64,000 nt of DNA from JAJEFO01 sp965208685 (GCA_965208685.1 CBDBPL010000007.1:1302001-1366000); one strand, 5' to 3'. Positions 35,288-47,527 are shown, counted from the first letter of the stretch. Program-made: numbers and translations. Notes: generated by a model not told the origin, from the sequence alone.

Positions 35288-36649
35288 ATGCTGGGCTGGG
35301 CGAGAAAGTCGGGATTGGCAGCAATCGGGGCAGCGCTGACCGTGCAGCCCGTGATGGCGGAATCCCTGTCCGACGCCTTGGCAATGGCTTACAGGACGAG
35401 CGGGCTCATCGAGCAGAACAGGGCCGTTCTGCGGGCTGCCGACGAGGACGTGGCGCAGGCCGTTGCGGCGCTCCGCCCGGTTATCAACTACACGCTCGGA
35501 GCGAACTACTCGAACCGGATGCCAAACGACGGCGGTTCGCTGGCAGCCTCCCTGTCGGTTGACTTGGGCCTGTACGACGCAGATCGACGCAAGCTTGGAG
35601 TCGATGCGGCGAAGGAAACCGTTCTGGCAACCCGGGCCGCGTTGGTGGACGTGGAGAACTCGGTCCTGCTGAACGCGGTCACGGCCTATCTTGGCGTGCG
35701 CAGATCGGAGGCCTTTGTCGAGCTCCGGAAGAACAACGTGCGACTCCTGACCGAACACCTCCGCGCAACGCGCGACCGATTTGAAGTGGGGGAACTGAGC
35801 CGCACGGACGTATCGGTCGCCGAGGCCCGTTTGGCTGCGGCAAGAAGCGGCCTTGCTGCCGAGGAAGGCAGTTTCGCAAGGGCCAGGGAACAGTACAGGG
35901 CAACAATTGGAAGTTACCCCGGTACCCTGTCGCCACCCCCTGACCCGCCGGGCGTGCCGGGCTCCGAGCAAGAAGCCCGTGCAATGGCGCGAGAGCACAA
36001 CCCTCAGCTGAAGCAGGTGCAGCACCAGACGAAGGTCGTGGACATCGGTGTCGAGCGTGCCGCGCGCACGAGGCTGCCAATTCTCTCCGGAACGGCAGGA
36101 ATGGAATTCAACGACGATGGAGACGGGACGGCCAGCGTCGGGATCCGGTTGAGCGGCCCGATCTATCAGGGGGGCACGATTCCCTCGGCGTTGCGGAAAG
36201 CGCAAACGCAGCGCGATCAGGTGCGGGCGCAACTCCATTTGACCGGACTCATGGTGGATCAGCATGTAAGCAATGCCTATTCAAGCCTTGCAGTGGCCGA
36301 GGCCGGCATCGAGGCATCTGAGCAGCAGGTCGACGCGGCACAACTGGCGCTGCAAGGCGTCCGGGAAGAGTTCCTGCTGGGCGCGCGCGCGTCGCTTGAG
36401 GTCCTGGACCAGGAACAGGAACTCCTTGACGCCCAGACAAACCGTGTTTCGGTCGAAATAGATCGCCATATTGCCGCCTACCAGATCCTGGACGCAATCG
36501 GCGTCCTTACGGCCGAGTTCTTGGGTCTGGACGTTCCGATCTATGACCCGGAAGCCTACTATGACGCCGTGAAGGGCGCACCAAGCCGTTACGCCAGCCC
36601 GCAAGGCGAGAAGCTCGACCGTGTCCTGCGCGCCATCGGCCAGGAGTAG
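35288..36649 (+). CDS. tolC: TolC-family outer-membrane efflux protein
   Basis: A 453-residue TolC-like protein with a signal peptide (SGLAAIGAALTVQPVMAES). The two homologous halves of coiled helices and beta segments are visible (SLSDALAMAYRTSGLIEQNR; EARAMAREHNPQLKQVQHQT). The barrel strands NYTLGANYSNRM and IRLSGPIYQGGTIPSALRKA follow the family pattern. It forms the trimeric exit duct for tripartite pumps or type I secretion; no pump genes are adjacent. ATG 35288 follows AGGAGTTGGAG. The C-terminal 60 residues extend past the conserved core. Confidence 0.9.
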   Translation: MLGWARKSGLAAIGAALTVQPVMAESLSDALAMAYRTSGLIEQNRAVLRAADEDVAQAVAALRPVINYTLGANYSNRMPNDGGSLAASLSVDLGLYDADRRKLGVDAAKETVLATRAALVDVENSVLLNAVTAYLGVRRSEAFVELRKNNVRLLTEHLRATRDRFEVGELSRTDVSVAEARLAAARSGLAAEEGSFARAREQYRATIGSYPGTLSPPPDPPGVPGSEQEARAMAREHNPQLKQVQHQTKVVDIGVERAARTRLPILSGTAGMEFNDDGDGTASVGIRLSGPIYQGGTIPSALRKAQTQRDQVRAQLHLTGLMVDQHVSNAYSSLAVAEAGIEASEQQVDAAQLALQGVREEFLLGARASLEVLDQEQELLDAQTNRVSVEIDRHIAAYQILDAIGVLTAEFLGLDVPIYDPEAYYDAVKGAPSRYASPQGEKLDRVLRAIGQE

Positions 36650-37276
36650 CTGGCGCAGTTTCGCTGTCTGGCGAGGTGGCCGACAGGGGAGCCGCAGCTT
36701 CGGACAAGGGTGCGTGCGGCGGCCGTCGGCAAGCACCTTGTTTTCGGCCGCTGCAGGATGCCCGTGCAGGACTCGGGCCAGTCGGGCAAACCCGGCCGGG
36801 CCGCGGAACACGGGACTTCCGAATGACCGGGTTTGCGGCATCCAACATGCTTGTCCTTGCGGAGCCGCAGCCGGCGAATTCGGTTCAAGTCACGTCAGTT
36901 TAGAAAGTTATTATTTTATATCAAACTATTGCCAAAAAAACTTCAAGCAAAGTGTTGTGACGCGAACTTCATGCAGAGGCTTGGGCGAAGAGTCGTGGCA
37001 GGACTCCCTCGCGTTCGACGGCAGTTTCGTGCGAGCCATGAGGTGCCAGCTCCGAAGGATGCTGGCTCCTTCGCATCCAAAGTGGGCTGAAACGGCGGAA
37101 TTTCCCGCCGCAGACGACGGGTCGCTGCGCCTCATGGTGGCGTAGCCGATCCGTGAAGAACTCGAAAGTGACCTCGACAGTGCACTCCGATGCCGCATTC
37201 GCCTGCTGCTTCAGGACGATTTCGAGGGCGCAGGCAGCCTCGAAACTGACAGATGACGGCTCGAGGCGCTGAACCT
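36650..37276. other. 627-base gap with an AT-rich island
   Basis: No gene was recognised. Bases about 36895-36960 are strikingly AT-rich (TTATTATTTTATATC, CCAAAAAAACTTC) in an otherwise GC-rich window, which suggests a promoter, a nucleoid-protein site or an insertion scar. Open frames to either side lack domains. Confidence 0.5.
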
Positions 37277-37843
37277 GTGAACACACCCGCTCACCTGATC
37301 CTCGGTGCCGCAGCGTTTTCAAGCCCGGATCGACGGGGAAGCTTCCGGGCCGCGGTTCTTGGGGCGCTTGCACCGGATGTCTCGCTCTACGTGATGGCGT
37401 CGGTTTCCATCTTCGTCTTGGGCATTTCGCCAAATGTCGTCTTTCGGGACTACTATTACTCCGATGCCTGGCAGTCGGTGTTCGCCGTCGACAACAGTTT
37501 CGTTCTCTGGGGCGCCGTTTTCATTGTCGCCCTCTTGCTGCGAAGGCCGCTTGCACTGGCATTTGCAGGCGCGGCGCTTCTTCATCTCGCGCTGGACTTC
37601 CCGTTTCACACGCACGATGCGCGCCAGCATTTCTGGCCAGTCTCGGACTGGGTCTTTGAAAGTCCCGTCAGCTACTGGGATCGCTATGCGCATGCAGGCA
37701 TTGTCGGCACGTTCGAAGTGGTCTTGTCGGTTGTGCTGTCGATGTTTCTCCTCGTGCGGTTTCAAAGCTGGGTTGTCCGAGGCGTGGTCATCGTGCTGCT
37801 CGGTGCCGAGCTCTTCAGTTCAAGTGTCTGGCAGTTTCTCTGA
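37277..37843 (+). CDS. YdjM-like membrane protein (metal-dependent hydrolase family)
   Basis: A 188-residue inner-membrane protein with about four hydrophobic segments. NTPAHLILGAAAF at the N-terminus, LGALAPDVSLYVM, and HLALDFPFHTHDARQHFWPV resemble the YdjM/membrane-bound hydrolase family (His and Asp in HxxxD and HTHDxxxH could bind metal). In related genomes such proteins are often mislabelled as CobQ. The start is taken as GTG 37277, preceded by GAGGCG; ATG 37253 has no ribosome-binding site. Function not established. Confidence 0.7.
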   Translation: MNTPAHLILGAAAFSSPDRRGSFRAAVLGALAPDVSLYVMASVSIFVLGISPNVVFRDYYYSDAWQSVFAVDNSFVLWGAVFIVALLLRRPLALAFAGAALLHLALDFPFHTHDARQHFWPVSDWVFESPVSYWDRYAHAGIVGTFEVVLSVVLSMFLLVRFQSWVVRGVVIVLLGAELFSSSVWQFL

Positions 37844-38161
37844 CGGTCGATCATCCGACGTTCAGGATGCCGCATGTCGCCAAGGCTTCGCGCAATCTGT
37901 GCAACACGCACGCAAATTGCTGGATCCCGCTTGCCTGGAAGGGCAAGGCAATTCGTCCGCCCGGTTTCGCATGCACGGCGCCGGCAACCGGTTGGCCTTT
38001 CCTTGACGGGCCCTGAACCCGCCCGGTCCCAGGATCGTCAATCCGCAAGGACGTGCAGTAGCCCAGCCCGACCGTGATCATGCGCGGGCCGGTCGGACGC
38101 TCGGGCGACGTGCTCGGCTACGGGATGCATTGCGCGGCACAAACACGGTGCCGTCGCAACG
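37844..38161. other. 318-base gap between converging genes
   Basis: Lies between the membrane protein gene (plus) and hom (minus). No domain-bearing frame, palindrome or clear terminator was noticed. Confidence 0.5.
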
Positions 38162-39448
38162 TCAGACCTTCTCGATCCGGATCGCCACCGGTGCAGATGC
38201 GAGGACGCCGGTGCCGTCCATGTTCGCAATGGCCTTGTGCAGCGCCTCCTGCTTTGCCTCGTGAGTGACGATCAGGACCGGTGCCGTGGCTTCCGTGTGC
38301 CTGTACTGGCGCATGCGGTTGATCGAGATCCCGGCATCCCCGAGGACAGCGGCAATCTTGGCAAGCGCGCCAGGTCTGTCGGCGAGTTGCATGCGCAGGT
38401 AGTAGGCTGCCGAAGCGGCTTCGTCGTCGCGTTTCGCCTCCGCCAGTTCGCCCACCGGCTTTCCAAAGACCGGTCGTGCCGAACCCCGGGCCAGGTCGCA
38501 GACGTCGCCGATGACCGCGCTTGCCGTCGGGCCTTCTCCGGCACCGGCACCCTGCAGCACGACCTGCCCGACGCTGTCGCCTTCCAGCACGATCATGTTC
38601 GATGCACCCTCAAGCTGGCCAAGCGGCGACTCCGCAGGCACGAGACAGGGTGACATTCGTGCATCTATCCCGCGCGCCGTCCTCTGTGCAACGCCGAGGA
38701 GCTTGATTCGAAACCCCATGTCGGCTGCCTGCTCGATATCCTCAATCGAGATTCGCTCGATGCCCTCGATGTGGACCGCGTCGAAGTCAACCTTGGTGCC
38801 AAAGGCCAGTGCAACGAGAATGGCGAGCTTGTGACCAGCATCGATGCCGCCCACGTCGAGATTCGGATCCGCTTCCAGGTAGCCAAGCTGTTCGCACTCC
38901 GCGAATACCGTCTGGTAGTCGAGGCCGGCCGACTGCATCCGGGTCAGGATGTAGTTGCAGGTACCGTTCATGACGCCCATGACGCGGGTGATTTCGTTCC
39001 CTGCAAGACCCTCCGACAGCGCCTTTATGCAGGGGATGCCGCCCGCGACGGCCGCCTCGTAGCGGATGGAGACGCCCGCCTCTTCCGCCGCCTCGCCGAG
39101 AGCTTGCCCGTGGACGGCCAGAAGAGCCTTGTTGGCAGTGACAACGTCCTTGCCAGCCGCGATGGCCGCTTCGGTTGCCTGCTTCGCAACCCCGTCGGCT
39201 CCGCCTATGAGCTCGACGAACACGTCCACGTCGTCACGGCCTGCCAGAGCGACAGGATCGTCCGCCCAATCGTAATCCGCAATCCGGATTCCCCGATCCA
39301 GGTCCCTGCTTCTTGCCGAGACCGCCGAGATCGCGATGTCGCGCCCCGTGCGAGCCTTCAAGAGCGCAGCCTGGTCCTGGACGATTCGGATCGTTCCGAC
39401 ACCGACCGTGCCGATGCCTGCAATTCCAAGACGTAGCGGGCTGGTCAT
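38162..39448 (-). CDS. hom: homoserine dehydrogenase
   Basis: A 428-residue cytoplasmic enzyme that reduces aspartate semialdehyde to homoserine on the way to threonine and methionine. NAD(P) motif GIAGIGTVGVGT (residue 8), catalytic-domain blocks ANKALLAVHG, YEAAVAGGIPCIKAL and GVMNGTCNYILTRM, and AECEQLGYLEADPNLDVGGI with the catalytic Lys/Asp region. A C-terminal ACT domain (LADRPGALAKIAAVLGDAGI) should confer threonine feedback. Length is normal. Confidence 0.95.
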   Translation of the reverse strand: MTSPLRLGIAGIGTVGVGTIRIVQDQAALLKARTGRDIAISAVSARSRDLDRGIRIADYDWADDPVALAGRDDVDVFVELIGGADGVAKQATEAAIAAGKDVVTANKALLAVHGQALGEAAEEAGVSIRYEAAVAGGIPCIKALSEGLAGNEITRVMGVMNGTCNYILTRMQSAGLDYQTVFAECEQLGYLEADPNLDVGGIDAGHKLAILVALAFGTKVDFDAVHIEGIERISIEDIEQAADMGFRIKLLGVAQRTARGIDARMSPCLVPAESPLGQLEGASNMIVLEGDSVGQVVLQGAGAGEGPTASAVIGDVCDLARGSARPVFGKPVGELAEAKRDDEAASAAYYLRMQLADRPGALAKIAAVLGDAGISINRMRQYRHTEATAPVLIVTHEAKQEALHKAIANMDGTGVLASAPVAIRIEKV

Positions 39449-39509
39449 CTAGGTGACTCCGTAGTGATCTTGTGCGCGTTAGCCGCTTGGCGGAGAAGAC
39501 GCAATGCGG

Positions 39510-39788
39510 CTATCGCGCCAACTCGTCGCGAAGCGCCTCGATGTCTTCGAGATCGGCGACTTCGCGCCTCATCGTCCTTGCCTGGCTTTGCAACCTGTCT
39601 GCACGAGCGTTCAATGCGTTCAATTGGTCGTCAGCCGTCGGTTTCGCCGCGGATTGCGGTTCGATGATCTCGCCGATTGGCTTGAGTGTCGGCCAGGATC
39701 CGATTTCGTCCAGGCTCGGCGCGTTGCCCGTGTCTGGCCAGTCGATGCAGCCAGCCAGAAAAATGAGAGACACGAGAGCGATGCGCAT
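39510..39788 (-). CDS. small lipoprotein
   Basis: A 92-residue protein with a short lipoprotein signal, IALVSLIFLAGC (lipobox LAGC, Cys about residue 14). It is followed by an acidic linker and a coiled-coil-like C-terminus (QLNALNARADRLQSQARTMR). Probably anchored in the outer membrane. It lies 61 bases upstream of hom on the same strand. The start ATG 39788 is chosen because the signal begins there. Function unknown. Confidence 0.7.
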   Translation of the reverse strand: MRIALVSLIFLAGCIDWPDTGNAPSLDEIGSWPTLKPIGEIIEPQSAAKPTADDQLNALNARADRLQSQARTMRREVADLEDIEALRDELAR

Positions 39789-39989
39789 GGACAGGAGACT
39801 ATTTGCGGATGTGGCAAAAAACCAGCAGCGAGAGAATTCGATTGAATCGGAGACCCGTTCACCTAAAACCGGAATGGCCACGTGGCGCCGCGCAACAGGC
39901 TTGTGTCGCGTGGCCGAAGATGCGGGCGATCGTCACCTGGCGTGTGCCCGGCTGGCCTGCCAGTGCGTGAATCAACCGAGGGGGTTGCA

Positions 39990-40484
39990 ATGAATGACGA
40001 GGAAGAGATCGTGCTCGAAATCTCCCCTTCGCCGGTGCGCAGGTGGATGGCGATTCTGGCACTGGGCATTCTTGGCATTCTGATGATCACGCTGGCGTTC
40101 GATGAGATGCCGGATCTCTGGCGGCTGTTCTTCGTGCTGCTTGGTGCGGGGATACTCTGGGCCGCAAACCGGCTTCGTTCGGCAACCATGGATGGCCTTG
40201 TCCTGACCCGTGACGGGCTGCGGACCATCAGCGGCAGAACCCTGGCAGGCGTCGAAGACGTCGCAAGGGTCGACCGCGGCGCGTTGGCCTTTCGGCCCTC
40301 GAACGGTTTCATGGTACGCCTGAAGCAGCCGGGGACCGCGGGATGGGCACCCGGACTCTGGTGGCAGATCGGGCGGCGCCTTGCCGTGGGCGGAACCCTG
40401 TCGGGCGGCCAGGCAAAGGCCATGGCCGACTTGCTGGCGGACATGGTCGCGGAACGGGAAGAGCAGGGGACAGACCGGGCTTGA
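39990..40484 (+). CDS. membrane protein, PH-like, unknown function
   Basis: A 164-residue protein with two adjacent transmembrane segments (WMAILALGILGILMITLAF and LWRLFFVLLGAGILWAAN). A soluble C-terminal domain has alternating beta-like segments (LVLTRDGLRTISGRTLAGVE) similar in outline to bacterial PH-like domains. ATG 39990 follows GGGGTTGC. It stands alone and divergent from the lipoprotein gene. No function can be assigned. Confidence 0.65.
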   Translation: MNDEEEIVLEISPSPVRRWMAILALGILGILMITLAFDEMPDLWRLFFVLLGAGILWAANRLRSATMDGLVLTRDGLRTISGRTLAGVEDVARVDRGALAFRPSNGFMVRLKQPGTAGWAPGLWWQIGRRLAVGGTLSGGQAKAMADLLADMVAEREEQGTDRA

Positions 40485-40511
40485 CCGGCTGTCGCCGCGG
40501 ACCTGCCGACT

Positions 40512-41501
40512 TCAGATCGTCAGTATGACCGACCCCGCTCGCCCTCCGGCAGCGATGGCGTCGTGCGCCTTGGCACAATCCGCGAGGTCAAACCTGTCCG
40601 AGATGCGGAACTCCAAGGCCTCCTGCTGAAGGAGGGCTGTCAGGTCCTTGACGGTCCGTTCGCGCTGTTCGGGCGACAGGAGATAGATCAGCAGGAGCTT
40701 GATCGTCACGGACTTGAACATCAGCGGATAGAAGGGCAGTGCTGGCGTCATGTCGAGCGCAGAGCCGAAGGCCGCGATCGTGCCGCGCTCCGCGATGACG
40801 CGGGCGTTGGTTTCGGCGTTCTTCCCGAATTCGACTTCAACGATGCGGTCAACGGGATCGCCGTTCGTGCACTCAAGGATCTCGTCGGCCAGCGTGTCGC
40901 TCTCATAGTCGAAGACATGGGCCGCACCTGCGGACTCCGCGGCCGCGAGGCCCGCCTTTCCGCGTGCCGTGGCAATCACACGTGCACCGGACGCGGCGGC
41001 GACCTGGATGGCCAGGTGGCCGACCGTTCCAGCGCCGCCGCTGACAAGTACAGTCTTGCCCTCGACCTGCCCGTCGCCGAGAACGGCATGGCAGGCCGTG
41101 AGACCGGGAATGCCAAGAACCGCGCCGGCCTCGAAGCCCACGTTGTCGGGCAAGGCGACCGCCTGGCAGGCGGGCAGGGCGATGTACTCTGCGGCCGTGC
41201 CGAAGGAGCGCTGCCATTGGCCGTTCCACGTCCAGACGCGCTCGCCGATTCTGTCATCGGAGACGTCATCGCCCACGGCCTCGATCACGCCAGCGCCGTC
41301 ACTGTGCGGAATGATCTTGGGGAAAGGTGGCCGGGTCACGCCCGGGCGTCCGCCTGCGCGCATCTTGACGTCGGACGGGTTGACCCCGGACGTGCGGAGC
41401 CGAACCAGCACTTCGCCGCGCGCAGGCGCTGGATCGGGAACTTCCTCAAGTGCCAGGACGTCACCCGCCGGGCCGAAGCGTTCGTAGGTGATTGCGCGCA
41501 T
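40512..41501 (-). CDS. zinc-independent quinone-oxidoreductase-like MDR dehydrogenase
   Basis: A 329-residue medium-chain reductase of the QOR branch. It has SGVNPSDVKMRAG and PHSDGAGVIEAVGDDV in the catalytic domain, and SGGAGTVGHLAIQVAAASGA as the NADPH motif (AxxGxxG type). The structural zinc cysteines of alcohol dehydrogenases are absent. Probably reduces quinones or enones with NADPH. ATG 41501 has GAGGAAGAC directly upstream. Divergent from the glutamate dehydrogenase gene. Confidence 0.87.
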   Translation of the reverse strand: MRAITYERFGPAGDVLALEEVPDPAPARGEVLVRLRTSGVNPSDVKMRAGGRPGVTRPPFPKIIPHSDGAGVIEAVGDDVSDDRIGERVWTWNGQWQRSFGTAAEYIALPACQAVALPDNVGFEAGAVLGIPGLTACHAVLGDGQVEGKTVLVSGGAGTVGHLAIQVAAASGARVIATARGKAGLAAAESAGAAHVFDYESDTLADEILECTNGDPVDRIVEVEFGKNAETNARVIAERGTIAAFGSALDMTPALPFYPLMFKSVTIKLLLIYLLSPEQRERTVKDLTALLQQEALEFRISDRFDLADCAKAHDAIAAGGRAGSVILTI

Positions 41502-41644
41502 GTCTTCCTCCAACGCCGTTCGTGATTCCGCCGAGATCACTTCAGGACACGTTCTGTCAAATGCAAGAAGTTTCGGGATGCAAGGACACGGTCCCGTTGC
41601 TAACCTGTGTTCACGACCTGATGGTGAACCGTTGGAGAAATCGG

Positions 41645-43078
41645 ATGGATGCTGCAAGGACAGAGACGACGTTTCGCGAAAGCGTGGACCTCATGTTCAA
41701 TCGTGCCGTGGCGCTGATGGATCTCGCTCCGGGCCTGGAGGACAAGATACGCGTCTGCAACTCCACCTATACGGTGCGGTTCGGCGTGAAGATGAGGGGC
41801 AGCATTCACACGTTTACCGGTTACCGCTCCGTGCACTCCGAGCACATGGAACCGTGCAAGGGAGGGATTCGCTATTCGCTCAGCGTCACCCAGGACGAGG
41901 TGGAGGCGCTGGCTGCTCTGATGACGTACAAGTGCGCCCTGGTCGAAACGCCGTTCGGTGGATCGAAAGGAGGGCTCCGCATCGATCCTCGGGAATACGA
42001 CGTGGATGAATTGGAACGGGTCACGCGCCGGTTCGCCTACGAACTTGCCAAGCGGGACCTGATTCATCCCAGCCAGAACGTCCCGGCCCCGGACATGGGC
42101 ACCGGTGAGCGTGAAATGGCCTGGATCGCGGACCAGTACTCGCGGATGAACACCACGGACATCAATGCGCGCGCCTGCGTGACCGGCAAGCCGCCCCATG
42201 CCGGCGGAATCCAGGGCCGGGTAGAGGCGACCGGACGGGGGATCCAGTATGCGCTGAGGGAGTTCTTCCGCCACAGGGAAGACATGGCGGAGGCGGGCCT
42301 CTCCGGCACGCTGGACGGCAAGCGCGTCATCGTTCAGGGGCTCGGCAACGTGGGCTTCCACGCCGCGAAGTTCCTGAGCGAGGAGGACGGTTGCAGAATC
42401 GTCGCCGTCATCGAGCGCGACGGCGCACTGGTCTGTGACGACGGGCTGGACGTCGAAGCTGTGGGCAGCTGGTTTTCGCGCCACGGCGGCGTCAAGGGAT
42501 ACGCCGATGCAATCCATGTCAAGAACGGCAGCAGGGTTCTCGAGAAGGAATGCGACATTCTCATTCCTGCGGCTCTTGAGGGCGTGATCAATCTGTCCAA
42601 TGCCCACCGGATCAATGCGGCCATGATCATCGAGGCCGCAAATGGACCCGTGACAGCCGGGGCGGACGAGATCCTGCGATCAAAAGGCGTGCCCATCATT
42701 CCCGACATGTACGCCAATGCGGGAGGCGTGACGGTGTCGTATTTCGAATGGGTCAAGAATCTCAGCCATATCCGCTTTGGCCGCATGCAACGTCGCCAGG
42801 AGGAGGCGCGGCACATGCTCATCGTCAAGGAGCTGGAACGGTTGAGCGACCATCTGGGGGATGCCTGGTCGCTTGCAGGCGGCTTCAAGGAAAAGTACCT
42901 GAGAGGCGCGGGAGAGCTGGAACTGGTTCGTTCGGGGCTCGACGACACGATGCGGGGCGCTTACCAGGCCATGCACGAGACCTGGCGGTCCAGGAACGAC
43001 GTGACCGACCTGCGCACGGCGGCGTACATTGTCGCGATCGAGCGCGTGGCTGCCAGCTACGAGGCAAAGGGGCTCTGA
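41645..43078 (+). CDS. Glu/Leu/Phe/Val-family dehydrogenase (glutamate dehydrogenase)
   Basis: A 477-residue enzyme that interconverts glutamate and 2-oxoglutarate plus ammonia. Substrate and catalytic blocks are EPCKGGIRYSLSV, TPFGGSKGGLRID (catalytic Lys) and PAPDMGTGEREMAW; the nucleotide domain has GLGNVGFHAAKFL followed by an acidic end of the second strand (VIERDGAL), which favours NAD. A later NAGGVTVSYFEWVKNL fits the family. ATG 41645 follows TTGGAGAA; the upstream frame is unconserved. Confidence 0.9.
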   Translation: MDAARTETTFRESVDLMFNRAVALMDLAPGLEDKIRVCNSTYTVRFGVKMRGSIHTFTGYRSVHSEHMEPCKGGIRYSLSVTQDEVEALAALMTYKCALVETPFGGSKGGLRIDPREYDVDELERVTRRFAYELAKRDLIHPSQNVPAPDMGTGEREMAWIADQYSRMNTTDINARACVTGKPPHAGGIQGRVEATGRGIQYALREFFRHREDMAEAGLSGTLDGKRVIVQGLGNVGFHAAKFLSEEDGCRIVAVIERDGALVCDDGLDVEAVGSWFSRHGGVKGYADAIHVKNGSRVLEKECDILIPAALEGVINLSNAHRINAAMIIEAANGPVTAGADEILRSKGVPIIPDMYANAGGVTVSYFEWVKNLSHIRFGRMQRRQEEARHMLIVKELERLSDHLGDAWSLAGGFKEKYLRGAGELELVRSGLDDTMRGAYQAMHETWRSRNDVTDLRTAAYIVAIERVAASYEAKGL

Positions 43079-43238
43079 ACGCCCGGACCTCAAGCCCTGT
43101 TCGGGGCGCCATTCATGCCATGTCCCTGGTTCCAGGGCGTCGTGTCTGGCAAGCCGCTCGTCCCCGGCGGCCGGCACTTGCTCCGCTTGACGCGCAGGAG
43201 TTCTGGACAAGGCTGCCCTTGGCAGGGATATTTGCAGC

Positions 43239-45182
43239 ATGAGTCTCCTTCCCGGATTCCTGGATGATCTGACCTCCCGCATTTCGCTCAGCCAGGTCGT
43301 GGGCAGGAAGGTCACGTGGGATGCCCGCCGGTCGAATCAGGGCAAGGGGGACATGTGGGCGCCTTGCCCGTTTCACCAGGAAAAGACGGCGTCCTTCCAC
43401 GTCGACGATCGGAAGGGTGTCTATTACTGCTTCGGCTGCCACGCGAAGGGCAACGTCTTTCGATTCGTCCAGGACACAGAGAACGTCTCCTTCATGGAAG
43501 CGGTGGAGATCCTGGCTCGCGAGGCGGGCATGCAGGTGCCGAAGCCGGACCCGGAGGCACAGCAGAAGGCGGACCGGAGGACCGAGCTCGCCGAGGTCAT
43601 GGAACAGGCGGTTCAGCACTACCGCTTGAAGCTGCGGACCGGCGCGGGCGCCGTTGCCCGGGACTACCTGTCAGGACGAGGCCTGTCAGAGTCGGCATTG
43701 ACCCGCTGGGAGGTCGGCTTTGCTCCCAAGGAACGGAAGAATCTCTTCACGCTTCTCACCGGCAAGGGCGTAGCGGCCGATCTCGTGATCGATGCAGGCC
43801 TGGCGGTGCGTCCCGATGACGGCGGCGATCCATATGATCGCTTTCGCGACCGAATCATCTTTCCCATTCGCGATCCGAGGGGGGTTGCCGTTGCGCTTGC
43901 AGGGCGCGCCATGGATCCGAACGCCTACGCCAAATACCTGAACTCGCCGGAGACCGAGCTCTTCGACAAGGGCAGGTGCCTCTATAACCATGGACCGGCG
44001 CGGAAGGCGGGCGGCAAGGCGCCGCTGATCGTTGCCGAAGGGTACATGGACGTGATCGCCCTGTCCGAAGCCGGATTCGAGGCGACGGTCGCACCGATGG
44101 GAACGGCCGTCACCGAGCAGCAGTTGAGGCTCATCTGGCAGATGCATGATGAACCGGTCATCGCCCTCGATGGGGATGAAGCCGGGTTTCGGGCTGCAGT
44201 TCGCGTCGCGGAACTTTCGCTGCCGCTCCTGGAAGCGGGAAAGTCGTTGAGGTTCTGCATGATGCCGGAGGGGATGGATCCTGATGACCTGATCCGTTCC
44301 GGCGGCACGGCTGCCATGCAGCGCCAGGTCGAGGAGAGCCTGCCCTTGCTGCAACTGCTGTGGCGGCGAGAGACCGAAGGCAGGAGCTTCGACAGTCCTG
44401 AGCGGCGGGCGACGCTGGACAGCAACCTGCGCGCGGCCGTAGGGCGGATTCGGGATCCGTCGCTGAGGCGTCACTACAACGACGAGATCTTTCACTTGCT
44501 GAGGTCATTGTCCGACGCACGTCGCCCGGCGCGACGCAGCGGGAGACCGCCAGGTGCCGGATGGCCTGGAGAGGCGGCAGGTCCGATGGCCGCGACCAAG
44601 ACAAGTGCGCTTGCGTCCGCTGACGCGCAGGCTCACGAGCACCTCAAAGAGGCAGTGATCCTGGCCAGCCTCGTGACGCACCCTGGAATCGTGCCCCGCT
44701 TCGTCGCCGAACTCGAGCAGCTTGATACGACGAGGCCCGAGCACGAGGCCGTGCGCAAGGCGCTTCTGGCGGTCGAAGACTCAGGCCGCGAGGCCGTCGA
44801 GGCAAATTGCGGCTCACAGGCCCTTGAAAAGCTGTTCCGCTCCCGCCATGTGCAGATCGCGCCCGCCATGCAGCCTGGCGCAGGCGAGGAATTTGCCGCG
44901 ATGGCGGTGACGAAGGAATTTGAGAACCTCGTCGCCAAGCGCGGTGCGCACAAGGACATTCAGGAGGCGATGCAGGACATCACGGGTGACGCCGACGAAT
45001 CGCTGACCTACCGTCTTAGCGAAGCGGCCCAGACATTGACCGGCTCGGACCGAGCGGCTGCGGAGGACGAGACGGAATACGAGTTCGGTCCGAACGGAGC
45101 GCGCATGAATCGGGAAGAGAGAGGCGAGCTCGACGCCCTGATCGAGGGACTGGACTACGAGAAGCCGCGCGGCAGAACCTAG
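43239..45182 (+). CDS. dnaG: DNA primase
   Basis: A 647-residue primase. The N-terminal zinc ribbon has C43, H46, C64 and C67 (CPFHQEK, YYCFGCHAKG). The RNA-polymerase core follows, with a TOPRIM domain (LIVAEGYMDVIAL near residue 265; VIALDGDEAG). A long C-terminal helicase-interaction domain (after about residue 430) begins with a basic, Pro/Gly/Ala-rich linker. Makes Okazaki primers together with DnaB. It precedes rpoD, as in the macromolecular synthesis operon; rpsU is not present. Confidence 0.96.
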   Translation: MSLLPGFLDDLTSRISLSQVVGRKVTWDARRSNQGKGDMWAPCPFHQEKTASFHVDDRKGVYYCFGCHAKGNVFRFVQDTENVSFMEAVEILAREAGMQVPKPDPEAQQKADRRTELAEVMEQAVQHYRLKLRTGAGAVARDYLSGRGLSESALTRWEVGFAPKERKNLFTLLTGKGVAADLVIDAGLAVRPDDGGDPYDRFRDRIIFPIRDPRGVAVALAGRAMDPNAYAKYLNSPETELFDKGRCLYNHGPARKAGGKAPLIVAEGYMDVIALSEAGFEATVAPMGTAVTEQQLRLIWQMHDEPVIALDGDEAGFRAAVRVAELSLPLLEAGKSLRFCMMPEGMDPDDLIRSGGTAAMQRQVEESLPLLQLLWRRETEGRSFDSPERRATLDSNLRAAVGRIRDPSLRRHYNDEIFHLLRSLSDARRPARRSGRPPGAGWPGEAAGPMAATKTSALASADAQAHEHLKEAVILASLVTHPGIVPRFVAELEQLDTTRPEHEAVRKALLAVEDSGREAVEANCGSQALEKLFRSRHVQIAPAMQPGAGEEFAAMAVTKEFENLVAKRGAHKDIQEAMQDITGDADESLTYRLSEAAQTLTGSDRAAAEDETEYEFGPNGARMNREERGELDALIEGLDYEKPRGRT

Positions 45183-45291
45183 AGAGACGTGCACGATGTG
45201 GCAAAAGGGTCGAGGTGCGGGTAGAGAATCACTGATTCGCGCCAGATGATTCGCAAGACGCCGAATCACCAGAGATTCCCGGGAGTGGCGA

Positions 45292-47295
<2,004 letters not shown>

Positions 47296-47527
47296 GCGGC
47301 TTGCAAGACCTGAGGACTGCGTGTCCTGGCAAGGGAGCCTGCCCTTCGGGCACTGCATCCATTGCGTGGCCTTCTCAAGAAGCGGGAGGATTCAGCAGGA
47401 TTTCCTTCTTGCTCTTCGTGAACCGACGATGAACGACTGGAGGGGCGGCGGCGAACGAGGGCTTGCCAATCTGGAGGCGCTCGCAGAAGGTTGAGAGATT
47501 CTCGAAACGCACGGAGGACATGCTGGC

